Notes: generated by a model not told the origin, from the letters alone. A DNA stretch of 64,000 nt from Gammaproteobacteria bacterium (GCA_030425195.1 JAUIAV010000010.1:1-64000); one strand, 5' to 3'; counted from the first letter of the stretch, positions 1-7,463 are shown. A program made the numbers and translations.

Positions 1-148
1 CAATAGGATCTGCGCGCATCGATGTAGGAACGCCAACAGACCCGGAACTGAAATTGTCCCGACTCCGGAACGAACTTGCCACTCTCCACCGGATCTCAAC
101 GACGAGTTCTACCCCAAACAGAGCCAACCCTTCTCTCCGCCAGGACAT
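1..148 (-). CDS. Partial cassette ORF, truncated by the window edge
   Basis: An open frame begins with ATG at 148, about 20 bases inside the eighth integron cassette, and stays open for 49 codons to the window edge. The other two frames on this strand hit stops in the same stretch. The product starts MSWRREGLALFGVELVV and is not recognised. There is only a weak GAG ahead of the ATG. Its position just after a recombined attC core and its direction match the other cassette genes, which is the main reason to believe it. Confidence 0.4.
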   Translation of the reverse strand, partial: MSWRREGLALFGVELVVEIRWRVASSFRSRDNFSSGSVGVPTSMRADPI

Positions 149-158
149 AATTCTCGGC

Positions 159-265
159 TGACGCCTAACGCCGCGATAAGCGGCCGACGCCGCCTGGCGG
201 TTTTTCTGCGCAAGCAGAAAAAGTGACAGGTAAGGAGGTCCGCTTCATCGCCTTGTTAGGCGTCA
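159..265 (-). repeat. attC recombination site (cassette 7)
   Basis: The site is bounded by the cores GCCTAAC (163-169) and GTTAGGC (255-261), inside the wider inverted pair TGACGCCTAAC and GTTAGGCGTCA. Cleavage is expected in the - strand core between 169 and 168. The centre holds a perfect 9-bp hairpin, TTTTTCTGC (201-209) and GCAGAAAAA (214-222), around a GCAA tetraloop. The sequence is nearly identical to the sites at 2091, 3277 and 3968, which is typical of a sedentary chromosomal integron. Confidence 0.93.
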
Positions 266-280
266 TCTCGTGTGAATCAC

Positions 281-832
281 TCATCCGACAATTGGAACCA
301 CCATAAAGCCTGTGATGACGGATGCGAGGCTCACCAAAACCAGTACTCTGTGAAAAACTTCATTCTGTATCGCAACGCCAAGCAGGGAGATGAATGAAAC
401 CAATACCGCTTGTCGATGTGCCGGCGCAATGGTCATCCAAGGGACCAACCCGACGATCCAAGGTGTAAGCGCCAAATGTATTCCGCTGACCAGCCCCAAA
501 GAAAAGAAGCGAATGCGGATCTCAAAGAAATACTCATAGAAAGAGCGTATCGATTCCGGATTCGAGCCAACCAGGACGATGCTTCGCACGAGCATTATCC
601 CTGGCATCAGGAGTAACCAAAGGAACAGAAAAGGACTCCAGTCGATCTCTCTGACCCGCCATATCCCCCACCACTGAAACACAGCAACGAGTATCATCGC
701 CACGATCCAGAAGGAGTGAACCCAGTACGATCGATCTCTATCCAGTGCCGCCGGAAGGCCTGCTACAAGGCGGCCTATCACTAGCGCAAAGATGAAGGCG
801 GCTCCAACGGATAGATACTCGAAGTGAGTCAT
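281..832 (-). CDS. Cassette-encoded polytopic membrane protein
   Basis: A 183-residue protein with about five or six hydrophobic segments (roughly residues 7-28, 39-59, 66-87, 110-134, 140-155 and 158-180) separated by short charged loops. It should be an inner-membrane protein. No catalytic motif is visible and I do not recognise the family beyond a general resemblance to small hypothetical membrane proteins beginning MTHFEYLSV. It fills cassette 7, runs away from the integrase, and stops about 16 bp before its attC. Unlike most neighbours, its stop codon is its own. Confidence 0.75.
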   Translation of the reverse strand: MTHFEYLSVGAAFIFALVIGRLVAGLPAALDRDRSYWVHSFWIVAMILVAVFQWWGIWRVREIDWSPFLFLWLLLMPGIMLVRSIVLVGSNPESIRSFYEYFFEIRIRFFSLGLVSGIHLALTPWIVGLVPWMTIAPAHRQAVLVSFISLLGVAIQNEVFHRVLVLVSLASVITGFMVVPIVG

Positions 833-872
833 TCTCGAAAGATACTATGCCCCCCTCGGAATTACATTTCGA

Positions 873-979
873 TGACGCCTAACGCCGCGATAAGCGGCCG
901 ACCGTGGCCGGCGGTTCTTTTGCGTAAGCAAAAGAAGTGACGGGTAGGGAGGTCCGCTTCATCGCCTTGTTAGGCGTCA
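873..979 (-). repeat. attC recombination site (cassette 6)
   Basis: Cores GCCTAAC (877-883) and GTTAGGC (969-975). The interior differs from the commonest version by scattered changes, but the central hairpin is kept by compensating substitutions (CTTTTGC, then a loop, then GCAAAAG). The retained pairing argues that the folded form, not the sequence, is under selection. The stop codon of the cassette 6 gene lies inside this site. Confidence 0.92.
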
Positions 980-1545
980 ACTCTCTCAAGTCCAAGCTCA
1001 TGGATAATCCTCTCGGCCACGTCTGCTGCTTCAAGTCGTGAGTTCTCGATTCTCAAATGTCTGTATCTCAATGGCAGTGTGCCATCTGAGTTCATGCGAT
1101 GCTTCCCCTCCAGATTGAGCAGATTTGCCTCAGATCGTTCTACGTCTCTTTTGGAGGGCTTCTCAGCCAATCGTTCTTCCGTGCGGTTCCTAAGTAGCCT
1201 CTGCTCTAGATCGGCCTCAAGCTCAACAAGTGTGATGGTGGACCCCACTTCCTCGAAGATATCGCATACGAGTTGCACGAACTCAGAGTCCGATGAGTCG
1301 TCGAGATCCCAGACATAGGTGAAGCAAAGACCAGGTAGGTCGCTCGCTGCAACTTCTCTGAAGATCTTCATTCGAAGGCCAGAAACGATTCGGCCAAAGG
1401 CGGGACTGCCAAAAGGGAAGAAGCGCAAGGCTGGTTCAATCGCGATGTGATTGTGGAATAGAGGAATTCCAGTCGCCTTCTCGATCTCGCTCCCCACCGA
1501 CATCTTGCCTACTGCAGGTGGTCCGAATATGAGCAGGAATTCCAT
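970..1545 (-). CDS. Cassette-encoded P-loop kinase-like protein
   Basis: A 191-residue protein with an N-terminal Walker A motif, GPPAVGKMSVG (residues 8-18), followed by a FHNHIAIEP segment as in small P-loop kinase-like proteins. A basic stretch around residues 118-135 could be the lid. The fold predicts phosphoryl transfer from ATP, but the substrate cannot be read from sequence. Its last codons (V-D-A) and stop fall in the attC core: GAC GCC TAA is attC sequence. It is not closely similar to the other P-loop cassette at 3374-3952. Confidence 0.75.
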   Translation of the reverse strand: MEFLLIFGPPAVGKMSVGSEIEKATGIPLFHNHIAIEPALRFFPFGSPAFGRIVSGLRMKIFREVAASDLPGLCFTYVWDLDDSSDSEFVQLVCDIFEEVGSTITLVELEADLEQRLLRNRTEERLAEKPSKRDVERSEANLLNLEGKHRMNSDGTLPLRYRHLRIENSRLEAADVAERIIHELGLERVDA

Positions 1546-1554
1546 TCTTGGGGT

Positions 1555-1658
1555 TGACGCCTAACGCCGCGATAAGCGGCGCTTGAGGGCGGCCGACTGG
1601 AGCGGTAGCGAAAGGAGGTCGCGGTCAAGCGTCCGCTTCATCGCCTTGTTAGGCGTCA
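1555..1658 (-). repeat. attC recombination site, divergent centre (cassette 5)
   Basis: Cores GCCTAAC (1559-1565) and GTTAGGC (1648-1654). The outer arms match the other sites, but the centre is replaced. The AGAAAAA-type hairpin is gone, and GCTTGA near 1581 pairs with TCAAGC near 1625. At 104 bp it is slightly shorter than its neighbours. This cassette may have arrived from another integron. Confidence 0.88.
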
Positions 1659-2086
1659 TTCATGTTCTCCTTCAATACAGCCAGCAGTTCCATACCTGAA
1701 TTTCCTTCGATTAGAAGCGAAAAGCCAGAGTCCGTCGGCACATAAAGCGCTTGCGATTCAGAATCCAATGAAACGAACACTTTCTCTCCACTGGATAGTC
1801 GAAACCAGCCAACACGATACCCAGATATCGCTGTGCCGTTGTCTTTGCGTGTAAGCCGATACTCTGTCTCTGTCCTTGAGTTCACCAGGCGAGCTTCAGA
1901 GATCCGAATAGAGTCCAACGGTATTGGATCGAGCAAATGTTTCGAATCGAAAACTAGACCGTCCTCCGTGACGTAACCCCTTGGGGCTTCAAGCGAATCT
2001 CCCAAGAATACAAAAGCGCCGATCAATACCAGGATCAGTAACGGAGCTCCTCCCAGTACAAGCCACAGCGTCTTGGAAGGATTCAT
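1649..2086 (-). CDS. Cassette-encoded membrane-anchored protein, PH-like domain
   Basis: A 145-residue protein with one N-terminal hydrophobic helix (about residues 8-28) and a beta-rich remainder. The run DSIRISEARLV, then GYRVGWFRLSSGEKVFVSL, then ALYVPT resembles bacterial PH-like domains of small membrane-anchored proteins. The family assignment is an inference from this pattern only. The C-terminal tail N-D-A and the stop come from attC sequence. No function can be proposed beyond a membrane-attached adaptor-like domain. Confidence 0.7.
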   Translation of the reverse strand: MNPSKTLWLVLGGAPLLILVLIGAFVFLGDSLEAPRGYVTEDGLVFDSKHLLDPIPLDSIRISEARLVNSRTETEYRLTRKDNGTAISGYRVGWFRLSSGEKVFVSLDSESQALYVPTDSGFSLLIEGNSGMELLAVLKENMNDA

Positions 2087-2090
2087 GCGA

Positions 2091-2197
2091 TGACGCCTAA
2101 CGCCGCGATAAGCGGCCGACGCCGCCTGGCGGTTTTTCTGCGCAAGCAGAAAAAGTGACAGGTAAGGAGGTCCGCTTCATCGCCTTGTTAGGCGTCA
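2091..2197 (-). repeat. attC recombination site (cassette 4)
   Basis: Cores GCCTAAC (2095-2101) and GTTAGGC (2187-2193), 107 bp. It belongs to the commonest version of the site, with the CTGC-GCAA-GCAG hairpin. The site supplies the D-A tail and the TAA stop of the 2188-2688 gene. Confidence 0.93.
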
Positions 2198-2688
2198 TCT
2201 CTGTCCAACAACACAGATATGAATACCAGCGCAGCAGCATATAGCCAGACCAGCGTTCCGAGGACATAGTATGCCGCCGATGGAACCCACATTGATCCCC
2301 AAACATTACAGATTTGAATCCCAAGATTCAGTGCGGACGGTATTAGCAGTGCATACGGCTCCCCGATACCTATAGGAGTCTTAGCACCTAGTTTCAGCCT
2401 ACGACGCCGAGCCAAGATCCACGGAATAATGGAAGCGAGCCAGACAACAACCATAAAGGCACTCGAATACTGCCAGAGTCCAGGTGCCTCTAATCCAGCC
2501 AGATTCAGCAATATCGGTACATATGCAAGAAACGCTGCTACGAAGGCGGTGGTGAACAACCATACAAATCGTGAGCGATCCCCCTCGGATAGCCCTTTTC
2601 GACTCCCGAAAACCGCGACAACGGCAGAGAATCCCGCCACCGCGATCGCAAGTTCCGAGATTGTCAGCAATGCGTCGCTACCGTCCAT
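2188..2688 (-). CDS. Cassette-encoded four-helix membrane protein
   Basis: A 166-residue protein with four likely transmembrane helices (about residues 8-28, 42-65, 74-92 and 136-160), the second and third joined by a short loop and the third followed by a basic patch (ARRRRLKLG). Positive-inside reasoning puts that patch in the cytoplasm. The family is not recognised. The gene begins 5 bp inside its cassette (ATG at 2688), so it has almost no leader of its own. The last three residues (D-D-A) include the attC-encoded D-A and the stop is also attC sequence. Confidence 0.75.
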   Translation of the reverse strand: MDGSDALLTISELAIAVAGFSAVVAVFGSRKGLSEGDRSRFVWLFTTAFVAAFLAYVPILLNLAGLEAPGLWQYSSAFMVVVWLASIIPWILARRRRLKLGAKTPIGIGEPYALLIPSALNLGIQICNVWGSMWVPSAAYYVLGTLVWLYAAALVFISVLLDRDDA

Positions 2689-2692
2689 CTTA

Positions 2693-2799
2693 TGACGCCT
2701 AACGCCGCGATAAGCGGCCGACCGTGGCTGGCGGCTTTTCTGCGCAAGCAGAAAAGGTGACAGGTAGGGAGGTCCGATTCATCGCCTTGTTAGGCGTCA
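2693..2799 (-). repeat. attC recombination site (cassette 3)
   Basis: Cores GCCTAAC (2697-2703) and GTTAGGC (2789-2795). It shares variants with the 873 site (ACCGTGGC) and with the common version (TTTTCTGC hairpin), so it looks intermediate between the two. Its first three bases on the - strand, TGA, are the stop codon of the 2797-3273 gene. Confidence 0.92.
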
Positions 2800-3273
2800 T
2801 TTCCACAACCATCCCCAATAACTCTGCTTTCTTCGTTTCGCCGGGCCTGCGTCCCCTGTGATGTGATGTTGAAACAACCCTTTCAAAGCGCCGGTCAGGC
2901 CTTTTCCAGGGACCGGAAATAACGTGTTTCGATTTAGCAGCATATTCTGGATCAAATAATCTATCAGCTTTAGTTGATATCGAAGGTCATTGGTGTCTAG
3001 CTCAGAATTCAAAATAGCCTCAGAGACGAAAATTTTGTCAGTATTTATTTCGAACTTCAGTTTAAACACACAGATACCAGTCCAGCTTCGGTGAAAGCAC
3101 AGGTAGCTGTCTTCGAAGTAGATGAACCACTTGTCTTCCATTGTTTCTGGGACGAACCCCAAGATGATCTGATCGAATTCTTTTCGAGAAAACTCCGCCG
3201 AGTAATCTAGTTCCGTCACGCTGAAAGGCATCGGCTCGCATTTCCAAGAGTCTCGTGTTGCCGGTTCGCGCAT
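2797..3273 (-). CDS. Cassette-encoded conserved hypothetical protein
   Basis: A 158-residue soluble protein. The distinctive segment at about residues 45-72, with DKWFIYFEDSYLCFHRSW followed by TGICVFKL, resembles a motif I have seen in small hypothetical proteins. I do not know its function. The ATG at 3273 sits only 13 bases past the recombination point. A second ATG at 3231 (MPFSV) is a plausible alternative. The stop codon is the TGA of the attC outer repeat. Confidence 0.7.
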   Translation of the reverse strand: MREPATRDSWKCEPMPFSVTELDYSAEFSRKEFDQIILGFVPETMEDKWFIYFEDSYLCFHRSWTGICVFKLKFEINTDKIFVSEAILNSELDTNDLRYQLKLIDYLIQNMLLNRNTLFPVPGKGLTGALKGLFQHHITGDAGPAKRRKQSYWGWLWK

Positions 3274-3276
3274 GGA

Positions 3277-3383
3277 TGACGCCTAACGCCGCGATAAGCG
3301 GCCGACGCCGCCTGGCGGTTTTTCTGCGCAAGCAGAAAAAGTGACAGGTAAGGAGGTCCGCTTCATCGCCTTGTTAGGCGTCA
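3277..3383 (-). repeat. attC recombination site (cassette 2)
   Basis: Cores GCCTAAC (3281-3287) and GTTAGGC (3373-3379), 107 bp, of the commonest version. It encodes the D-A tail and stop of the upstream kinase-like cassette gene. Confidence 0.93.
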
Positions 3384-3952
3384 TCATTGTCTCCTTCTCC
3401 TTCCGAGGTTATGAATGCTAGCGCCTCGGCTACACAGTCAGCCATAGAATGTGATGTATCCAGTAGAAGGGCGTTTCGGCTAGGCCGCTGGGCATTCTCG
3501 GCCCACTCTAAGATGAGATCTCGCGCCATCTTTGGAGATGCTCCTGCATGGCTGAATTCCTCCTCAAGGTGCTGGATCTGGCTGGCCATGGTCGGGCGAG
3601 ACCGAAGCCTCCTATCAAGCTCGTCCAGATCGCCGAGCCGACATTCGACGTATCTATATCGAGCCTTGAGCTCAGCTGCAGTATGCATGCCGTGTTCCAG
3701 AAGCTGTTTGTACAGACAAGGGCTATCCACGATGACAGATACGCCCTGACCCAACATCCTCTTGGAGAGTGCTTTGACCACTTCGTACGAAGCGGCCCCG
3801 GCTTCGGATGCAGAGACGCCACTCATCAAAATGGCACTCTTGATAACATCGTGATCTAGAACTACCGCCGGGAGGTGAGAAGAGAGCTCTTTCGCTATCG
3901 AAGACTTTCCTGCGCCAGGAACACCTGACATTTGAACAAAGTACGTCGACAT
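3374..3952 (-). CDS. Cassette-encoded AAA-type P-loop kinase
   Basis: A 192-residue protein with Walker A SGVPGAGKSS (about residues 9-18), an acidic LDHD segment at 32-35 where small kinases hold the phosphoacceptor or metal, and a later VIVDSP strand resembling a Walker B. An arginine-rich segment (DRRLRSRP, about 112-119) suits a lid. The pattern resembles predicted small-molecule kinases of the zeta-toxin/chloramphenicol-phosphotransferase type. Substrate unknown; resistance or toxin-like roles are possible but unsupported. It ends in D-D-A, the last two residues and the stop being attC sequence. Confidence 0.75.
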   Translation of the reverse strand: MSTYFVQMSGVPGAGKSSIAKELSSHLPAVVLDHDVIKSAILMSGVSASEAGAASYEVVKALSKRMLGQGVSVIVDSPCLYKQLLEHGMHTAAELKARYRYVECRLGDLDELDRRLRSRPTMASQIQHLEEEFSHAGASPKMARDLILEWAENAQRPSRNALLLDTSHSMADCVAEALAFITSEGEGDNDDA

Positions 3953-3967
3953 ACGAAGCGCTCGAGA

Positions 3968-4074
3968 TGACGCCTAACGCCGCGATAAGCGGCCGACGCC
4001 GCCTGGCGATTTTTCTGCGCAAGCAGAAAAAGTGACAGGTAAGGAGGTCCGCTTCATCGCCTTGTTAGGCGTCA
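3968..4074 (-). repeat. attC recombination site (cassette 1, nearest the integrase)
   Basis: Cores GCCTAAC (3972-3978) and GTTAGGC (4064-4070), with the common hairpin except one change near 4010 (GGCGATTTTT instead of GGCGGTTTTT). It closes the most recently acquired cassette in the usual integron insertion order. Confidence 0.93.
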
Positions 4075-4105
4075 TTTGTTGTCCCCCCGAGCAAAGCCAT
4101 GACCA

Positions 4106-4585
4106 TCAATCACAGGCAACTGGCGCATGCGACGTAATCTTCCACCCATCCGATTCTTTGGATGCGATGTACCAATCGCATAGTTCTGTCGTTGGAACCC
4201 CGGACTCGGGCCGGTATCTATGTATCCAGCGAGCCTTAATCACCGCTGTAGTGTTGTTCAGACGGGAGGCGTCAACAGACTTCAAAGTCCCACTAAGCCA
4301 TCCTCTAGAGTGCAATCTATCCTTGTATCCACTCCATGATTCAACGGTGTTCGGAATCAGCCGGGAATCCGCAGATGGTGGATGGCTACGCCAAGGGGTA
4401 GTGTAGATCTCCTTGAGGTACTCAACTCTTACCGCCTCCACACTTTCGATACTGGTAAAGTGTGGGGAGTACTGACTGACATACCAGTCTCTAGCCTCAT
4501 CAGCGGTGTTCGCTTGAGCATCTGCCGTCACGAGCAGAATTAGTACAAGCCATGCAGATGGTTTCGTAGAGTTTGTTTCCCTCAT
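4106..4585 (-). CDS. Cassette-encoded secreted hypothetical protein
   Basis: A 159-residue protein with a signal peptide: basic start, hydrophobic stretch LVLILLV, then an alanine-rich cleavage region ending about residue 26 (AQANTA). The mature part carries two cysteines (CDWY and the C-terminal VACD) that could form a disulfide in the periplasm. Helical N-terminus followed by beta strands is compatible with an NTF2/SnoaL-like fold, but this is only an impression. A good AGGG precedes the ATG. It is the first cassette after attI and so the likeliest to be expressed from an integron promoter. Confidence 0.75.
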   Translation of the reverse strand: MRETNSTKPSAWLVLILLVTADAQANTADEARDWYVSQYSPHFTSIESVEAVRVEYLKEIYTTPWRSHPPSADSRLIPNTVESWSGYKDRLHSRGWLSGTLKSVDASRLNNTTAVIKARWIHRYRPESGVPTTELCDWYIASKESDGWKITSHAPVACD

Positions 4586-4663
4586 CCCTAAGCTCTCTCA
4601 ATGAAGGCACTTTGAGTGTGAGATAACGCCATTTCTATGGCAATAGAAGGGACTGCCTCTCGA

Positions 4664-4888
4664 TGACGCCTAACAGCCAAATCTACGACAACATGTCGTG
4701 ATTAATCGCGAATAGATGTCAGTGATCTCCGGGTCAGGAGAAATAGGGGCCGCACAACCCCCTGATCTATCGGGGTTCATCTCCTCCCTCCTCCGATAGA
4801 AATGTCTCACGATCTGATCATCCCCCCGCTAGCGCTCCCCACGCCTGGTCCCTGAATACTATCCCTTCCAGTATCCACGTCCACACAC
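4664..4888. promoter_or_regulatory. attI: attI site and integron control region
   Basis: The attI core reads GTTAGGC on the - strand (4668-4674) and has no attC partner arm, so it is the primary insertion point. Eleven bases further lies a 6-bp inverted repeat, ACGACA (4685-4690) and TGTCGT (4694-4699), a possible integrase-binding element. Between there and intI are two more inverted pairs: AACCCC (4756-4761)/GGGGTT (4772-4777), and CTATCGG (4767-4773)/CCGATAG (4793-4799). The intI promoter and any cassette promoter must lie here, but I could not identify -35/-10 pairs or a LexA box. Confidence 0.7.
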
Positions 4889-5839
4889 ATGCTTCGGAAC
4901 AGGATCCGCGACACTATCCGTGCCCGGCACTTCTCAAAACGCACCGAGCGCACCTACCTCTACTGGATCCGTCAGTTCATCAGGTTCCATGCCATGCAGC
5001 ATCCGGAGCACATGGGAGAGAGCGAAGTGGCCGCGTTTCTCACCCACCTCGCGGTACAGAAGAACGTCGCGCCCAACACGCAGCGCACCGCCCTGAACGC
5101 GCTCGTGTTCCTGTACGTCCGGGTACTCGATCGTCGGGATTTCAGCGTCAGCGGCTATCGCTTTGCTCAGAAACCCAGGAAACTGCCCGTGGTGCTGAGC
5201 CGGTCGGAGCTCGATACGGTATTCGAATCGCTCGAGGGTGTGCCGAAGGTCTGCGCCCGCCTGATGTACGGATCCGGGCTGCGGGTGATGGAGGTGGTGC
5301 GCCTTCGTGTCCATGACATCGACTTCGAGCGGTTGAGCCTTCAGGTGCGCGATGGCAAGGGGAGCCGGCAGAGGATCACCACACTGGCGGAATCCGTGCT
5401 GCCGGATCTCCGGCACCAGCTGGACCGCGCCCGCTACTACTACCAGGAGGATCTGACCGTGCCTGGATGGACGGGCGTCTACCTGCCTTACGCCCTCGCC
5501 CGCAAGTATCCGAGCGCGCCCCGGGAGTGGGGCTGGCAGTACGTGTTCTGCGCACGCGACCGCTCGATCGATCCCGAGAGTGGCTGCCTGCGCAGACATC
5601 ATGTCGCGGAGCGCTCGGTGCAGCGGGCTTTCACGACGGCGCTTCGAGCGGCCGGCATCGAGAAGCCCGCGTCCTGCCACTCGCTGCGGCATTCGTTTGC
5701 CACACACCTGCTGGAGCGCGGCGCCGATATCCGTACGGTTCAGGAGCAGCTCGGGCATTCCGACGTTCGCACCACCGAGATCTACACCCACGTGATAAAG
5801 AGAGGCGGACGGGGCGTGGTCAGTCCACTCGACCGTTGA
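4889..5839 (+). CDS. intI: Integron integrase IntI
   Basis: A 316-residue tyrosine recombinase that inserts and excises cassettes at attI and attC. The catalytic set is complete: Arg132 (GSGLRVMEVV), His264 and Arg267 (HSLRHSF), His290 (QLGHSD) and Tyr299 (TTEIYTH). The extra segment at about 188-220, with VPGWTGVYLP, KYPSAPREWGW and QYVF, is the patch that separates integron integrases from XerC/D and lets them bind folded attC hairpins. Length matches the family. It is transcribed away from the cassettes. The gene looks intact, so the array may still be active. Confidence 0.95.
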   Translation: MLRNRIRDTIRARHFSKRTERTYLYWIRQFIRFHAMQHPEHMGESEVAAFLTHLAVQKNVAPNTQRTALNALVFLYVRVLDRRDFSVSGYRFAQKPRKLPVVLSRSELDTVFESLEGVPKVCARLMYGSGLRVMEVVRLRVHDIDFERLSLQVRDGKGSRQRITTLAESVLPDLRHQLDRARYYYQEDLTVPGWTGVYLPYALARKYPSAPREWGWQYVFCARDRSIDPESGCLRRHHVAERSVQRAFTTALRAAGIEKPASCHSLRHSFATHLLERGADIRTVQEQLGHSDVRTTEIYTHVIKRGGRGVVSPLDR

Positions 5840-5858
5840 GGGCTCTGTCTCCCGGCGC

Positions 5859-7463
5859 TCAGCCTTCCGCCGGAGTGCTTTTCGGATCCAGTAACGGCGG
5901 TGGCATCCGGTGGCCGGTCAGCTGCTCGAAGGCATACGCCATGGCCAGCAGCTCGCTTTCCGACCAGGCCCGGCCGAGCAGCTCCAGACCCACCGGGAGT
6001 CCGTCTTCGGTGAAGCCGGCCGGAATGCTGATCGCGGGCAGGCCGCTCTTTGCAGACAGCTGGCAGTTGCTGCCGTCCTGCTCTTCATGAAGTGGCGCTG
6101 CCTTCCGGCGGATCGTCGGATAGGCGAGCGCGTCCAGATCCTGCTCCGCCATGGCTGCGAGCACGGCTCTGCGCACCGCCTGGCGCTGGGCCAGGGCGCT
6201 GCGGTAGACGGGTTCGCTTTCCTCGCCCATGGATTCGGAGACTCTCAGCACCTGATCGATGGAAGGATGGTAGCGGCCGCTGGCCAGGATCTCGGTCAGG
6301 TTATTCACCGGGGCACCCGGATGGCTCGCCAGATAAGCGTTGATGTCGGTCTTGAAGTCGTGAGCCAGCACGAAGAAACCCGTGGGCTCCACGTTCAGGA
6401 TCGCGTCCAGGTCCGGTATCTGCACGCGCACGAGCTCTGCGCCGGCGGCGGCGAGCTCCGTGGTTGCGCGGCCGAACACGCCTGCCACTTCGCTGTCTTC
6501 CGCATCGTACAGCAGCAGGTCTTCCAGCACGCCGATCCGCTTTCCGGCAAGGGCGCCGGGACTCAGGGCGTCGAGATAGCTTTCCGGTACGTTGCCCGTG
6601 CTCAGAGCCGTCTGCGGGTCTTCCGGGTCGTAGCCCACCGTGGCATTCAGCATCAGCGCCAGATCCGTCACGTTGCGGGCGATGGGGCCGCCGATGTCCT
6701 GGGTGTGGGAGAGCGGGATGATGCCGCGCCGGCTGGACAGGCCCTGGGTGCCGCGCAGTCCGACCAGGTTGTTGTGCGCGGCCGGGATCCGGATCGAGCC
6801 GCAGGTGTCGCTGCCCATGCCTGCCGCCGCGAAGTTCGCGGCCACCGCGGCACCCGTGCCGCCGCTGGAGCCGCCCGGGTTCCGGCTCGGATCATAGGGA
6901 TTTCTGACTGCACCGAAGGCGGAGCCTTCGCTCGTGATGCCGTAGGCGAACTCGTGCATGTTCGTTTTGCCGAGGATGATGGCGCCGGCCGCTCTCAGGC
7001 GTTCGACCAGGTAGGCGTCCTGGTCCGGAGCGAAGCCGTGCAGCAGCCGGGATCCTGCCGTGGTGGGCATGCCGCGGGTTTCGAAGTTGTCCTTTACCAG
7101 CACGGGGATGCCATGCAGCGGGCCCCGGGGGCCGCTGGTCACCCGCTCGGTGTCGAGCAGGTCCGCTTCGGCCAGGGCCTGTTCGTTCATAAAGGCAATG
7201 CTGTTCAGGGATGGGCCGTGCTGATCGTACTGCTTCATTCGAGCGAGGTAGTACTCGGTCAGCGATCTGGCGGTGAGCGCGCCGGTCGCCATGGCCAGCT
7301 GCAGCTCGAGAATGGACGCTTCATAGGGATCGAACGCAGGCGGCTCGGCCGCCGCCAGTTGGGCGGAGGGCAGGAGGAGTGCCAGGATCAGAAGCGCACA
7401 ACATCCCAGGTGCACGGGGGTTCCGTACGGCCGTCCGGTCCGTTCGATATCTTGTTGAGCCAT
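5859..7463 (-). CDS. Exported amidase-signature hydrolase
   Basis: A 534-residue amidase-signature family protein. The Ser-cisSer-Lys triad is present: Lys124 (VLVKDNF), the cis-serine in NPGGSSGG (about 199) and the nucleophile Ser223 in TCGSIRIP. An N-terminal hydrophobic stretch (about 21-38) ending in LAAAEPP is a signal peptide, so it acts in the periplasm or outside. It is not GatA: it has a signal sequence and no GatB/GatC next to it. It starts 9 bp after the phosphodiesterase gene and probably forms one transcript with 7473-9447. Substrate unknown. Confidence 0.85.
   Translation of the reverse strand: MAQQDIERTGRPYGTPVHLGCCALLILALLLPSAQLAAAEPPAFDPYEASILELQLAMATGALTARSLTEYYLARMKQYDQHGPSLNSIAFMNEQALAEADLLDTERVTSGPRGPLHGIPVLVKDNFETRGMPTTAGSRLLHGFAPDQDAYLVERLRAAGAIILGKTNMHEFAYGITSEGSAFGAVRNPYDPSRNPGGSSGGTGAAVAANFAAAGMGSDTCGSIRIPAAHNNLVGLRGTQGLSSRRGIIPLSHTQDIGGPIARNVTDLALMLNATVGYDPEDPQTALSTGNVPESYLDALSPGALAGKRIGVLEDLLLYDAEDSEVAGVFGRATTELAAAGAELVRVQIPDLDAILNVEPTGFFVLAHDFKTDINAYLASHPGAPVNNLTEILASGRYHPSIDQVLRVSESMGEESEPVYRSALAQRQAVRRAVLAAMAEQDLDALAYPTIRRKAAPLHEEQDGSNCQLSAKSGLPAISIPAGFTEDGLPVGLELLGRAWSESELLAMAYAFEQLTGHRMPPPLLDPKSTPAEG

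Noticed and set aside
159-4074. Regularly spaced repeats that could be taken for a CRISPR array
   Set aside because: Units are about 107 bp, end in integron cores, and the spacers are whole genes of 500-800 bp beside an integron integrase.
4675-4888. Possible LexA box controlling intI
   Set aside because: No CTGT-N8-ACAG was found; partial CTG/CAG pairs have wrong spacing.
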